NCBI RefSeq assembly: GCF_900168325.1 | Contig: NZ_FVZE01000002.1 | Coordinates: forward strand, 558,001-622,000 | Direction of reading: 5' to 3' | Length of the DNA: 64,000 nt | Source of the DNA: Novosphingobium mathurense | Lineage (GTDB): Bacteria > Pseudomonadota > Alphaproteobacteria > Sphingomonadales > Sphingomonadaceae | Part shown: piece by piece, positions 41,776 through 50,394 of the stretch | How positions within the stretch are numbered: position 1 is the first letter of the stretch | How the letters are laid out: the number at the start of each line of letters is the position of its first letter | Notes under the pieces: generated by a model | Told to the model about the DNA's origin: nothing | The model's database searches: none | Seen by the model: only the letters and a program-made list of their open reading frames with translations | Translations under genes and position numbers: made by a program

Positions 41776-44220
41776 TCAGTAGTGGAAGCTGGCGCGCAAC
41801 CCGTAAGTGCGCGGTTGTTCGGCATCGGCCACATAGAGGTTGGCGCTGTTGATGACCGCGTTCGCCAGGCGCCGGCTGTCCGTGACATTGAATGCGTAAG
41901 CCGTGATCGACCAACGATCGCTCGCCTGGGCCAGGGTTGCGGACAGCGTGGTGACGAAATTGCTCTTGCTCTTGAGGAAAGGCAGATAATCGGCACTGAA
42001 GTAGGTGGAACTGCGGTAGCGCGTTCCGGCCTGCAGCACGAGCTTGAGGTCGCCAAGCGGCACGGTCTGTTCGCCGTTGACCGTGAAGGACCACTTCGGT
42101 GCATTGAAGGCCTGCCGTCCCGAGCAATCGATCTCGAACACGTTGACAACCGAGCCGCCGGGCGTGGTTTGGGTTGTTGGGCTGTAGCCGCAGGCTGTCT
42201 TGGGCGGCAGGCCCTGGTTCGGCGCGTAATAGACGAAGCTGTCGTATTTCGTGTCCAGATACTGAATGCTACCGGAAAGCAGCGTATCGGGCGTTGCCTG
42301 GAATTCGACATCGAGATCGACGCCCTTGATCGTACTGGTGCCGATGTTCCGGGTCAGCAGCACCGTCGACGGCGGATCGCCCAGATCGTATCCGAATTGG
42401 CTGAACTGCTGGTTGCGATACTTCCAGAGGAAGGCTTCGACATTCAGTTGCAGGCGATTGCCAAGGAAGCGGTTCTTCGAGCCCAGTGTATAGGCGTCCA
42501 GCGTTTCGGGCTGATAGCTGTCCAGCCCCCGGGCGAACGAGAAGCCGCCGGCATGGTAGCCGGTTTCGAAGCTGGCATAGACCATGTTGCTGGGCGAGAA
42601 ATCGTACTGCGCCGCAAGGCGGTAGGTGAACTTGTTGTTCTTCAGCGACGAATTGATGACGATGGGCGAGCGCAGAACGAAAGGCGCCGTTTGCGAGCCG
42701 CCGAAGGCATCGGGCAGAACAAAGAGCGGGACTGACGTGACCGGGATCCCTGCCGCGCCATAGAAGCTCTCGACGTCCGCGCCATTGGTCGCGAGCGGCA
42801 TGAAGGGCAGCGTCGGGCAGCTATTACGCAATGCCGGGTTGCCGCAGAACAGGATATAGACGTTCGAGACGCCGTCGAAGGACTTGCGATCGGACGTATA
42901 GCGTCCCGCCGCCGTCAGGCTCAGCCTTTCGATGGGCCGGAAGGTGAACTTGCCGAAACCCGCCCAGGATTTGGTGTGCGTATCGAACTCCTGGAAAGGC
43001 GAAAGCGTCCACTGGTTATAGTAGGCCGTGGCGCCGATCTTCTCATCGAAATACATGCCGCCAAGCAGATAGTCGATCTGGGGACCGGCCTGGCCCGCCC
43101 AGCGTGCCTCGATGCTTGCCTGCCGATCGTCCTCCTTCGAACCGGCTTCGCGGAATATGTTGGCGAACCGGTAATCGATGTGCGCTTCGCGCCAGGCGGG
43201 CTGGATCGTCAGGGTGCCGATATCGGTCTTGTAGTTCAGTTCCGCGGTCACGCCCCAGTAATCGTTATCGTTCGATGGGTTGCCATCGCTCGCCGCACCT
43301 GCGCGACCGACTTGCGTGATGTAGCGTGAGGCCAGGTAATCCTGGGATGCCGGATCACCGAGGCCCTGCAGGGACGAGAAACCGGATCGCTTGTATTCGT
43401 AGCCGGCAAAGCCGCTCGGGCCGAAGGTCGGATCTACCGAGCCGAAATAATAGCTCGAGGAGCTGGCGCCGCCCTGATGGGCGTAGTCGGCGGCAATGCG
43501 CAGATCCAGTTGCGGGGCGGGTTCGGCGTAGATCTGGAAGCGCGCGCCGTATTCGCGCTGGTTGCCGGTGCCGTCGCTCATGAACGCATCGTGCCGCGAC
43601 AGCGTACCCGCCAAGCGCATGGCGACCGAGTCGCCTGCCGGGACATTGAGCGCAGCTTGCGCGGTCCACCAGTTGTAGTTGCCATAGCCGACCGTGGCGT
43701 CAACGCCGAACTCATCGAGGCGCGGCCTGTTCGGGATCACGTTAATCGCGCCGCCTGTCGCATTGCGCCCGTAAAGCGTGCCCTGCGGCCCCTTGAGCAC
43801 TTCGACGCGCGCGAGATCGTAGAACATGCCGGATGTCGAACTGGGTCGGCCGATATAGACACCGTCATAGTTGAACGCGATGGCGGGGTCCGAATAGGCG
43901 TTCACCGTGTTGTTGCCGACGCCGCGCAGGTAGAAAGTGGTGGTGCCGCCTGCACCGCCGACGGTGGCGAGCGCCGGGGATGTGCGCGACAGGTCTTCCG
44001 CCCGGGTCACGATCTGCTGACGAAGATCCGCGCTCGTCACCACATCGACCGGCAAGGGCGCCTTTTGCGCGCTCTGGCTGACGCGTTGGGCAGTGACCAC
44101 GATTTCTTCCAGACCTCCAAGGCGGGTCTGTGCATCGCTGTCCTGAGCGACAGCAATCTGCGGCAGCACCATGGCCGCGCAAATCGCAAGTGCAGATACG
44201 CTACGATGAAAGACGTTCAT
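41776..44220 (-). CDS. TonB-dependent outer membrane receptor
   Basis: The 814-residue protein has a signal peptide (VSALAICAAMVLPQIAVAQ), a TonB-box-like segment (GGLEEIVVTAQRVSQS), a plug domain (FYLRGVGNNTVNAYSDPAIAFNYDGVYIGR) and a long beta-barrel ending in an aromatic residue (YGLRASFHY), the outer-membrane insertion signature. Sphingomonads use many such receptors for aromatic or plant-derived nutrients as well as iron. Its place at the head of the monooxygenase/dioxygenase operon suggests uptake of an aromatic substrate. The ATG at 44220 follows AGGGGAGAG; the frame extends to 44247. Confidence 0.92.
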   Translation of the reverse strand: MNVFHRSVSALAICAAMVLPQIAVAQDSDAQTRLGGLEEIVVTAQRVSQSAQKAPLPVDVVTSADLRQQIVTRAEDLSRTSPALATVGGAGGTTTFYLRGVGNNTVNAYSDPAIAFNYDGVYIGRPSSTSGMFYDLARVEVLKGPQGTLYGRNATGGAINVIPNRPRLDEFGVDATVGYGNYNWWTAQAALNVPAGDSVAMRLAGTLSRHDAFMSDGTGNQREYGARFQIYAEPAPQLDLRIAADYAHQGGASSSSYYFGSVDPTFGPSGFAGYEYKRSGFSSLQGLGDPASQDYLASRYITQVGRAGAASDGNPSNDNDYWGVTAELNYKTDIGTLTIQPAWREAHIDYRFANIFREAGSKEDDRQASIEARWAGQAGPQIDYLLGGMYFDEKIGATAYYNQWTLSPFQEFDTHTKSWAGFGKFTFRPIERLSLTAAGRYTSDRKSFDGVSNVYILFCGNPALRNSCPTLPFMPLATNGADVESFYGAAGIPVTSVPLFVLPDAFGGSQTAPFVLRSPIVINSSLKNNKFTYRLAAQYDFSPSNMVYASFETGYHAGGFSFARGLDSYQPETLDAYTLGSKNRFLGNRLQLNVEAFLWKYRNQQFSQFGYDLGDPPSTVLLTRNIGTSTIKGVDLDVEFQATPDTLLSGSIQYLDTKYDSFVYYAPNQGLPPKTACGYSPTTQTTPGGSVVNVFEIDCSGRQAFNAPKWSFTVNGEQTVPLGDLKLVLQAGTRYRSSTYFSADYLPFLKSKSNFVTTLSATLAQASDRWSITAYAFNVTDSRRLANAVINSANLYVADAEQPRTYGLRASFHY

Positions 44221-44523
44221 CCCACTCTCCCCTCTGCTTTCCACCATTTATTCTTTGATGAATGAATTATTTATTCCCGCTATCATGAATAATGAGCCCG
44301 ATCAATACCGAAAGTGTCCGCTTGGACGGCCTCCCGGCGCGGCCGCGCGGACAAGGGGCAGGCTCGGGTGGATCGGTCGGCCGCTCATTGGGGATGACCG
44401 TGCTGCAGGGTCACGGCGACACTTGGGATGGTCTAGAACGGGAAAGGGGGCGTCATGCCGTTCGTTCGCCCCAAGCGGCCGCAATGGCCATGAGGCAGTA
44501 CGTTCACTTATCGTTGCGCTGCT
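44221..44523. other. Promoter region of the receptor operon
   Basis: This 303-base region lies between the receptor start and the stop of the tannase-family gene, both on the minus strand. Bases 44250-44295 are AT-rich (ATTATT and AATAAT words 16 bases apart), the most likely promoter site. The remainder is GC-rich with no supported gene. Confidence 0.45.
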
Positions 44524-46107
44524 TCACAGATCGTCGGGCAAGCCGCAGGAATAGCTTTTCGCAGCCATTGGATCGCCGTCGCCGTCATAGTGCGCAACCC
44601 ATGGATAAGCACAGAGCGGCCGTTCCATTGGCGCGCGCGGCGGGATGGGCGGCTGTCCGGGGAAGGGCACCAATTGCGTCGGGCGTGTGGCGGTGATGCG
44701 ATCGGGGGCATGGCCCGTAGCCGCCCATTCATCGATCGTGCCGAGCGTGTCGAACTCGCTCGGCCCTTCGCCGCCCGAGCAGTGATCCATGCCGGGCGCC
44801 ATGAACAGGCGCAGCTGCTTCTGCGCTGTCTCTCGCGGGAGCGCTGCATAGAGGTCCCGATAGAAGCGCAGCGTATTGGTTGCAGGGATCAAGCCATCGG
44901 TCCAGCCATGGCTCAGAAGCAGCTTGCCGCCACGCGCGAAGAACGGGCCGAGCCCGTCCGAAGGCACGTTGAGCATCCTCGCGCCGAACTGGCGCGCGTC
45001 GTTCGTCAGGCTGCGATAGTCTGACGCCCGCCAGTCCCAACGATCCCTGCCGCGATAGACGAGGTCGCGGAAATAGCTCATCGCAACAGGGAAAGGCTCC
45101 GCGCCCATGACCAGCGCGGCCATCTGCATTTCGGAACCGATGGGCCATCCGGGCAGCAACTGCGTACCGTCCGTGGCGCGCACCCCGTCATACATGTTGC
45201 GAATGGCGGAAACCTGGCCTGCGCTCAGGCAACCTTTCTCCTGCCCGGGTTTGCATTGCAGGCTGGCAGGGGTGAAGCTGCATTGTTGCGGTCGGCCGAT
45301 CAGCCCATCCTTGACGCCATCAAGCCGATCGCATTGTGCGACCGCCGCGGCGTGGACCAGGCCCAGTTCGGCGGGCGTGATCCGCACCCTGAAGCGCTGC
45401 GGCTGCCAGCCTTGCCACATGCTCTGGGTCATCAGGTCTGTCATCGGATTGGCCGGAGCCATGGCGCTGATCGCGTCGAAATCCTCCGGATAGCGATGCG
45501 CTGCCATGAGGCCCTGCCTGCCGCCGGTGGAGCAGGCGTTCCACAAGGAGAGCTGAGGCGCGCGGCCGTAGAACGCTTCGATCACCTGTTTTGCCGCGAC
45601 GGTCGTCACATGTATGGCTCGATAGCCGAAATCGACCAGCTTTTCCGGGTGATCCACGGCCCATTCGGCCGTCATGCCATTGCCGGTATGGCCCGTGTCG
45701 GTGGCGGCTGTAGCGTAGTTGCGCGCAACATTGCGCCCCAGTTCGGCGAAGCTGATCGAGCCGGCCCAAATGCCATTGCCGACCCCGGCATATCTGCCGT
45801 TCCAGCCATCGAGCGGCAGCCAGACCTCGCTCTTGATGTCCGAATCCGAAGAGGGTGTCAGCGTCATGCGCACCCGGCAGAAGGCGGGTACGCCCGAATA
45901 GGCCGCTGCGGTAACGCCGGGCGGCGGACCCGAGTCGGCAGGTGGTTCGAAGCCCCCTTTGGCGACGATCCCGGCGCTGGTGATCCTGCCGCCCCGGATA
46001 GCGAGGTCCGTCAGGTCCGAACAGGTTGCCTGGGCGGGTGCTGCGAAGGCCAGCGCGCATGGCGAGGCAGCGACGGCAAGAATGCGCTTGGTGTGCAGTA
46101 TCCCCAT
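44524..46107 (-). CDS. Tannase/feruloyl esterase family hydrolase
   Basis: The 527-residue secreted protein has a signal peptide (AVAASPCALAFAAPAQA) and the tannase/feruloyl-esterase features: the Cys-Ser nucleophile elbow NACSTGGRQG (Cys192, Ser193), a catalytic Asp in SHGWTDGLIPATNT (Asp404) and His-Cys in GMDHCSGG (His442, Cys443), the CS-D-HC arrangement in which a disulfide supports the active site. DRLDGVKDGLI matches the calcium-binding loop. It should hydrolyse aromatic acid esters outside the cytoplasm and feed the catabolic cluster. GGGAGA precedes ATG 46107. The tRNA-Cys insertion site lies just upstream. Confidence 0.9.
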   Translation of the reverse strand: MGILHTKRILAVAASPCALAFAAPAQATCSDLTDLAIRGGRITSAGIVAKGGFEPPADSGPPPGVTAAAYSGVPAFCRVRMTLTPSSDSDIKSEVWLPLDGWNGRYAGVGNGIWAGSISFAELGRNVARNYATAATDTGHTGNGMTAEWAVDHPEKLVDFGYRAIHVTTVAAKQVIEAFYGRAPQLSLWNACSTGGRQGLMAAHRYPEDFDAISAMAPANPMTDLMTQSMWQGWQPQRFRVRITPAELGLVHAAAVAQCDRLDGVKDGLIGRPQQCSFTPASLQCKPGQEKGCLSAGQVSAIRNMYDGVRATDGTQLLPGWPIGSEMQMAALVMGAEPFPVAMSYFRDLVYRGRDRWDWRASDYRSLTNDARQFGARMLNVPSDGLGPFFARGGKLLLSHGWTDGLIPATNTLRFYRDLYAALPRETAQKQLRLFMAPGMDHCSGGEGPSEFDTLGTIDEWAATGHAPDRITATRPTQLVPFPGQPPIPPRAPMERPLCAYPWVAHYDGDGDPMAAKSYSCGLPDDL

Positions 46108-46144
46108 TACGGTCTCCCGGTCTGTTCTGCCTTGGCTGCGTATT

Positions 46145-47596
46145 TCATCCGTTTCGGGGGCATCGTGCGGATCGTCCCGGCGGAGGCAGTCCTTCGGCAT
46201 GAAAGCTCACGCGACAGGTAATTCGAACGTTCGTTCCAGAGGAAGTGACAAATCGTACAAGGGGGCACTTCGGCTTATGCTCGACAGATGCCCCAAGGGC
46301 CGGTCGATGCTCGTCAATCGAAGAACGCCTGCGGCCACCGCGGGTTCTGCCGGCAGATAGAGGTGCAGAAGAACCACTTTCGAACACACTCAGAAGTTCT
46401 GAGAAAATGAGATGGAGGCCCGAGCCGGAATCGAACCGGCGTATACGGATTTGCAGGATGGCTGGGGAGGCACTCGGTTTGCGGAAAGGCGCAGATTTCT
46501 GCGGTTTGTAGACGCTCCCCTCAGTGCGTGGGGTGGGGCATTTCGGACCATTTGCCCCACCCTTGGGAGGCGATTTGTCGGCATGGAATACGGTCATCTT
46601 CTGGACCGCATCAGATAGGGTTTTATCTTCTACGTGGGCGTAGCGAAGTGTCGTCTGGATGGTCCTATGGCCCAAGAGCTGCTGAAGGACCCTCAGATTC
46701 ACTTCAGCCTGTACGGCCCGCGTTGCGTAGGTGTGACGACAGGCATGAAACACGAAGGTCTTATCGTGCTCCAAGCCCATCGCCTTTCGGGCGTAGTCCC
46801 ATTCGTTCCTGAGCTGCCAATAGTCAGGCATCAGGCCCTTCGTGACCAGAGGCGCTAGGCGCTGATATACGTCTGCTGAGATAGGTACAGACCGGGCGTG
46901 TCCGTTTTTGGTTTTCCAGAGGTGGACCCAAGCGGGCGTGACTTGATCGGGCTTCAGGGTGAGCAGCTCAGTTGCGCGAAGGCCGGTACGGACGGCGATG
47001 TATACCAGATCGTTGTATGGGTCAGGAAGGATGCCGCAGAGCTGAGCTTCTTCCTTTGCGGTAAGCCAGCGTATTCGGGTTTCGTCTTCGTCTCTCCATT
47101 CGAGTTCTGGGAGGTCGCAGGTCCTCAGTCCTCTGCGCTTACAGAACCGCAGGAAGGCGCTGACGCAGGAAATGTAGCGGTTGATTGTCGAGTCCGAACA
47201 ACCCTCGTCCCTGAGCTTCATGACGATGCTGTCCGCGTTGTTTACGTCGAAGCTATCCAAGGGAAGCGCATCGCCCACGATAGACGCTATGCGTTCCAGC
47301 TTGCGGAAGCTCTCATGCTCCGTGGTCTGCCCTGACCAGAGGATGCCTTTCGCCTTCGTTATGCCGTCCCTGACAGTCAGGGCAGTGGGAACTGCAGGGC
47401 GAGGGGGAGGGGGTGCTGTAGGCACAGGCTCAGCGTTGTCTTCGACGCCTTGCAGTCGTCGCATTAAGGCAGCTTCGACCGCGCGGGCTTCCTTCATGTC
47501 GGCAGCTCGCCTGCGGAGGCGTTTGCCTTCGACAGTTACTTCGACACGGAAGCGGCCTGTGAGCTTTCCGTTCTTGCGGTCAGGATAGATTGGCAT
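46145..47596 (-). CDS. Tyrosine recombinase/integrase with frame continuing through attL
   Basis: The integrase catalyses insertion of the element into tRNA-Cys. Catalytic residues are visible: Arg in RTGLRATELL (Arg207), His-x-x-Arg in HACRHTYATR (His284, Arg287), His in LLGHRTIQTTL (His310) and the nucleophile Tyr319 (LRYAHVE). An SAM-like core-binding domain precedes it. The frame crosses the 44-bp attL repeat (46413-46456), and the last 88 residues are chromosomal sequence. In the circular element the frame would instead run from the core into the right end and stop after about 14 residues, giving about 408 residues. The longer frame opens at TTG 47632; I chose ATG 47596, though it has no clear ribosome-binding site. 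Confidence 0.9.
   Translation of the reverse strand: MPIYPDRKNGKLTGRFRVEVTVEGKRLRRRAADMKEARAVEAALMRRLQGVEDNAEPVPTAPPPPRPAVPTALTVRDGITKAKGILWSGQTTEHESFRKLERIASIVGDALPLDSFDVNNADSIVMKLRDEGCSDSTINRYISCVSAFLRFCKRRGLRTCDLPELEWRDEDETRIRWLTAKEEAQLCGILPDPYNDLVYIAVRTGLRATELLTLKPDQVTPAWVHLWKTKNGHARSVPISADVYQRLAPLVTKGLMPDYWQLRNEWDYARKAMGLEHDKTFVFHACRHTYATRAVQAEVNLRVLQQLLGHRTIQTTLRYAHVEDKTLSDAVQKMTVFHADKSPPKGGANGPKCPTPRTEGSVYKPQKSAPFRKPSASPAILQIRIRRFDSGSGLHLIFSELLSVFESGSSAPLSAGRTRGGRRRSSIDEHRPALGASVEHKPKCPLVRFVTSSGTNVRITCRVSFHAEGLPPPGRSARCPRNG
46413..46456. repeat. attL: 44-bp copy of the tRNA-Cys 3' end
   Basis: These 44 bases are identical to 58380-58423. They contain the T-arm, the acceptor strand and part of the anticodon region of tRNA-Cys but not the 5' half, so this copy cannot make a tRNA. 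It marks the left boundary of the element. Confidence 0.95.
46531..46562. repeat. Inverted GGGTGGGGCA/TGCCCCACCC near attL, candidate integrase arm sites
   Basis: Two 10-base arms (46531-46540 and 46553-46562) separated by 12 bases lie inside the integrase frame, 75-106 bases from the att core. The same 9-mer TGCCCCACC recurs twice next to attR (58312-58334). In the circular form all copies would flank the core, the layout of arm-type integrase sites. Confidence 0.6.
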
Positions 47597-47645
47597 GGGA
47601 TATGATTGGCTTGCGTTCCGGGTAGTCGTCAACGCTCTTGTAAAT

Positions 47646-48473
47646 CTATTCCGGGCCAGCCTTTCTGATTGCCATGGCGATGCCTCCCAAATATCCGCCT
47701 AAACCGTCGAACCCGCAGGCTGTGAAGACGGCTAGAAGCGTCCCTGATAAGGCGTACGGCAGTGGGTCATGTTTTAATGCTCGCGCAGCCTGTTTTCCGT
47801 ATCTAGCGATTTCTGCCACAAGGCCGCATTGGATCGTGTCTTTGAGTTTTCCATCTTCAACTGCGGTGAGAAGGGTGCCGAGTGCCACGTGAAGTTTGCG
47901 CAGACGCTCAAGAGCAAATTCCACTTCATCCAATGGTGGCCCGCCGTTGTGGTTGGGCTGTTCCAAGTGCGCAATAAGGGAACCGATTGCAGCTTGAGCG
48001 ACAGGAATGAGCGTTTTGATAGCTTTCGCCTGTTGAGCTGTGGACTGTACGCCGGTCCAAGCGCTCGCATCGTAAGGTCCGGGCATCTTCGGAGACGATG
48101 CGGCTCCCCCTCTTTCTAGGAAATCCAATAATGGTTCGAATTGCTCTCGCAGAAATTGGCGTCGAGGCTCCCAACTGCCGTCTACTGTTTTCGCGAAGGA
48201 CCACAGGGCGCTCAGATCGCGGTTACGACGAAGCCATGACGGCGCAAGACCGCCATAACGAGGGTCCTCTAACAGCTCGCGGCGCATTAGCTGATATTGG
48301 GCTTCTTCGAGGTTCTTGCCCCCTGTGAAGTACGCAATAAGCTCGCTCTGAAAATCTAGGACTCGATCAAACAACTCCTCTGAAGTCAGAGTAACTTCAA
48401 GACTAGGAGGGGAATCTTGTTGCGCTGCCAAAGTCGAATTAGTCCTTTCTCGCCGTCCACTTGTGGCTATCAT
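47646..48473 (-). CDS. Hypothetical protein of the integrative element
   Basis: The 275-residue protein is largely helical. An N-terminal region of about 110 residues contains LMRRELLEDPRYGGLAPSWLRRNRDLSALWSFAK and RRQFLREQFEPLLDFLE. This pattern, with a conserved Arg-rich 'R.....W......y..RR.fl...f.PLL..LE' shape, resembles N-terminal domains of uncharacterised proteins seen in mobile and defence contexts. A linker (about 125-145) precedes a C-terminal helical domain ending in two short hydrophobic stretches. Function is unknown. It lies just downstream of, and overlaps by 35 bases, the ParB-like gene, and precedes the integrase. Confidence 0.65.
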   Translation of the reverse strand: MIATSGRRERTNSTLAAQQDSPPSLEVTLTSEELFDRVLDFQSELIAYFTGGKNLEEAQYQLMRRELLEDPRYGGLAPSWLRRNRDLSALWSFAKTVDGSWEPRRQFLREQFEPLLDFLERGGAASSPKMPGPYDASAWTGVQSTAQQAKAIKTLIPVAQAAIGSLIAHLEQPNHNGGPPLDEVEFALERLRKLHVALGTLLTAVEDGKLKDTIQCGLVAEIARYGKQAARALKHDPLPYALSGTLLAVFTACGFDGLGGYLGGIAMAIRKAGPE

Positions 48474-49008
48474 TCACGTAATTTTCATCGAAGCGGAGTG
48501 CTTTGGCGATAAAATTCGGTATCAAGAATTTCTTCCACTGTTCAGGTTCTAGGAAATAGGCTGGCATAGGGACGGGTTGACCTTGCAAGCCCATCGCCGC
48601 TGCGGCCAGCGCACAGGTCACGTAGCGGTGTGCACCATCCAGAACTTGATCGTTACCCGGACCACAAACATTCACGCCAATGATAATCGGTTCAGGTGTT
48701 GCTAGAATTGTGTGATCTTTTATCCGATCCGGGTCTACAGCTCCCGATGTTATGAGGTGGTCCGCGCGTCCCCAATCTAGAAACGTGCCCACGACACTAA
48801 GATTTCCCAGCGTCCACTTTCGCATTGTGTAAACGTCGAAATAGAGGTGTTCCTCTGGGGATTGTCTCTCAAGTCTGTAAACTTCAGTTGCAGCATCACC
48901 AGCTTCGCGCAAATTAATGCGCATCCGCTTCATATAGGGATGCTCCAGTACGCGCTTACCTACTTGTCTTCTCAACTCTCGGCGTCTGTTCCTACTTTCC
49001 GACGACAT
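48439..49008 (-). CDS. ParB/sulfiredoxin-fold-like protein
   Basis: The 189-residue protein has a ParB-like core with the pattern DHTILATPEPIIIGVN followed by VLDGAHRYVTCALAAAAMGL, which resembles the 'DGxHRxxA' catalytic/nucleotide motif of ParB-N/Srx folds. It starts with an Arg-rich helix. Such proteins act as nucleases, CTPases or regulators in phages and plasmids; the specific role here is unknown. GGAG lies nine bases before the ATG at 49008. Confidence 0.6.
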   Translation of the reverse strand: MSSESRNRRRELRRQVGKRVLEHPYMKRMRINLREAGDAATEVYRLERQSPEEHLYFDVYTMRKWTLGNLSVVGTFLDWGRADHLITSGAVDPDRIKDHTILATPEPIIIGVNVCGPGNDQVLDGAHRYVTCALAAAAMGLQGQPVPMPAYFLEPEQWKKFLIPNFIAKALRFDENYVNDSHKWTARKD

Positions 49009-49100
49009 ACTCGCTGCTCCTGGTGGGGGCGATAATGTATTCGGTCATCGCAGAGCTAACAAGAACATTCAGGGAACTTTCCCCCAAGTTTGTTGAGCGG

Positions 49101-49343
49101 TTAGCTCAGCGAAAGGGCTATGAGTCCGGCGACAGAAAGAACCGCAGGCCCCCAAAGGAGCTTGGAAGCGAATCCGACGATTGCCGCTAGAATGATCGAA
49201 GGAAGCCAGCCGAGGCCAAAGCCGAATAGATAACCATAGGTCGCTACGCAGTACCACCATGACCCCAAAAACGCGATTAGGCCGAATACAGCGCCTATCC
49301 AGTCTCCGATGGCCCAGTACCAGCGATCAGCGAAGTCGTCCAT
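49101..49343 (-). CDS. Small polytopic membrane protein
   Basis: The 80-residue product is mostly hydrophobic, with two or three membrane segments (WIGAVFGLIAFLGSWWYCV, LFGFGLGWLPSIILAAIVGF, LLWGPAVLSVAGLIALSLS) and an acidic N-terminus. Function is unknown. In a phage-derived element, a holin-like or superinfection-exclusion role is possible but unproven. A weak purine-rich site precedes ATG 49343. Confidence 0.6.
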   Translation of the reverse strand: MDDFADRWYWAIGDWIGAVFGLIAFLGSWWYCVATYGYLFGFGLGWLPSIILAAIVGFASKLLWGPAVLSVAGLIALSLS

Positions 49344-49460
49344 TTCCGCCCCATCTGCTATTAGATTAGAGGGTATCAGGTAGGAAAATACTTACAATAG
49401 CGTTACTTGTTAGGAAGTTTGGAGTGCCGCCCAGCTTACACCGGGCGGCGAAAGATGGTC

Positions 49461-49955
49461 TTAAATGTCAGCCCGAAGACCGATTGCATAATACTTGTCG
49501 CCAGCGTTTGCCTTCACGCGAACCTTCGGCGCGACAGGGAAGCTGAGCGTACCATAGGGGCGGACCTTATCACTGCTGAAGCGAGCACCGCCGCCGAACT
49601 CAATGCTTGCGGGCAGTGTGTAGGTCGCCTCAATCTTGGCGTAGCCCTTTACGGCTGTGTTGTCGCATTTCGCATCGCTCGCGAACTGACCGTTTGAGCT
49701 GTCACGGCAACGCGTCTGGCCGTTGGAAAGGTCGTCTTCGTAGTAGCGATCATTGTCGCCCTTATAGATGAAAGCCCCTGCCATCGGGCGCAGAGTGAAG
49801 CCGGCAAGGGTCACATTATAGCCGATGCCGAGTTCACCACCCCAGACGGAGTGAGCGCGAGCGCCGTTGGCTTCCAGTGCGACGCCCTTGGCGTTTGCTG
49901 CTGGCGAGAAGGCAAGGGCCAGAGCTGCGGTTGCGGTGGCGAGTAGTTTCCTCAT
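49461..49955 (-). CDS. Outer membrane beta-barrel protein
   Basis: The 164-residue protein has a clear Sec signal peptide (RKLLATATAALALAFSPAANA) and amphipathic beta-strands (WGGELGIGYNVTLAGFTLRPMAGAFIYKGD; AKIEATYTLPASIEFGGGARFS; YYAIGLRADI), fitting an 8-stranded barrel like those of sphingomonad surface proteins. Two cysteines (C82-type and C96-type, in TRCRD and AKCDN) may form a disulfide in an extracellular loop. Carried on a mobile element, it may alter the host surface, for example to block phage adsorption. This role is inferred from context only. GGGGGA lies upstream of the ATG. Confidence 0.72.
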   Translation of the reverse strand: MRKLLATATAALALAFSPAANAKGVALEANGARAHSVWGGELGIGYNVTLAGFTLRPMAGAFIYKGDNDRYYEDDLSNGQTRCRDSSNGQFASDAKCDNTAVKGYAKIEATYTLPASIEFGGGARFSSDKVRPYGTLSFPVAPKVRVKANAGDKYYAIGLRADI

Positions 49956-50394
49956 TGTTGGTGGTTTCCCCCTTAGTTGCTTTATTGCAGTGCGGGCCGT
50001 TACTGGGGGTGGCGGGCCTGCGCAAGTTTCAGAATTTTAATGCTAAATGGCTTGCGCAAGTTTCGGGGCGGACACTCCGCTCACTCAGGCCGAACAACAA
50101 CTAACAACCGAAGCCTTTAACGGTCTTTTTGAAGTCACCAATCGGCAGGCGACAGGTGGACCCTAAGAAGCGAAAAGGGGACCCTAAAAGGGGACCCATA
50201 GCCGTCATGGCCTAAGTCCGTGCTTCCCAGTCGCCCGCGTCGCAGTGCATCCCGCAAGCTATCATCCGACCATGCGTTGCCGGGACATAAGGTCGTACCT
50301 GTTGTCGCCCTGCTGTTTCCCTCTGGACATTACGCGTCAGATAGTGTTTTGTTTCAGTCAACGTCCGTAGACAGAAATCACACAGGCTACTGCG
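49956..50394. other. Intergenic region with short repeats upstream of the serine recombinase
   Basis: This 439-base stretch separates divergent genes. It contains TGCGCAAGTTTC twice (50019-50030 and 50053-50064) and AAAAGGGGACCC in tandem (50173-50184 and 50186-50197). Promoters for both flanking genes and possible recombinase or regulator sites should lie here. I see no supported gene. Confidence 0.5.
50019..50064. repeat. Direct repeat TGCGCAAGTTTC (two copies)
   Basis: Two exact 12-base copies start 34 bases apart, about 65-110 bases upstream of the divergent outer-membrane protein start. They could be regulator sites in its promoter or part of a recombination site for the serine recombinase. 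Confidence 0.5.

Noticed and set aside
46413..46456. tRNA-like sequence at the left end of the element
   Set aside because: It is only the 3' 44 bases of tRNA-Cys; the 5' half and acceptor strand are missing, so it is an attachment-site copy and not a tRNA gene.
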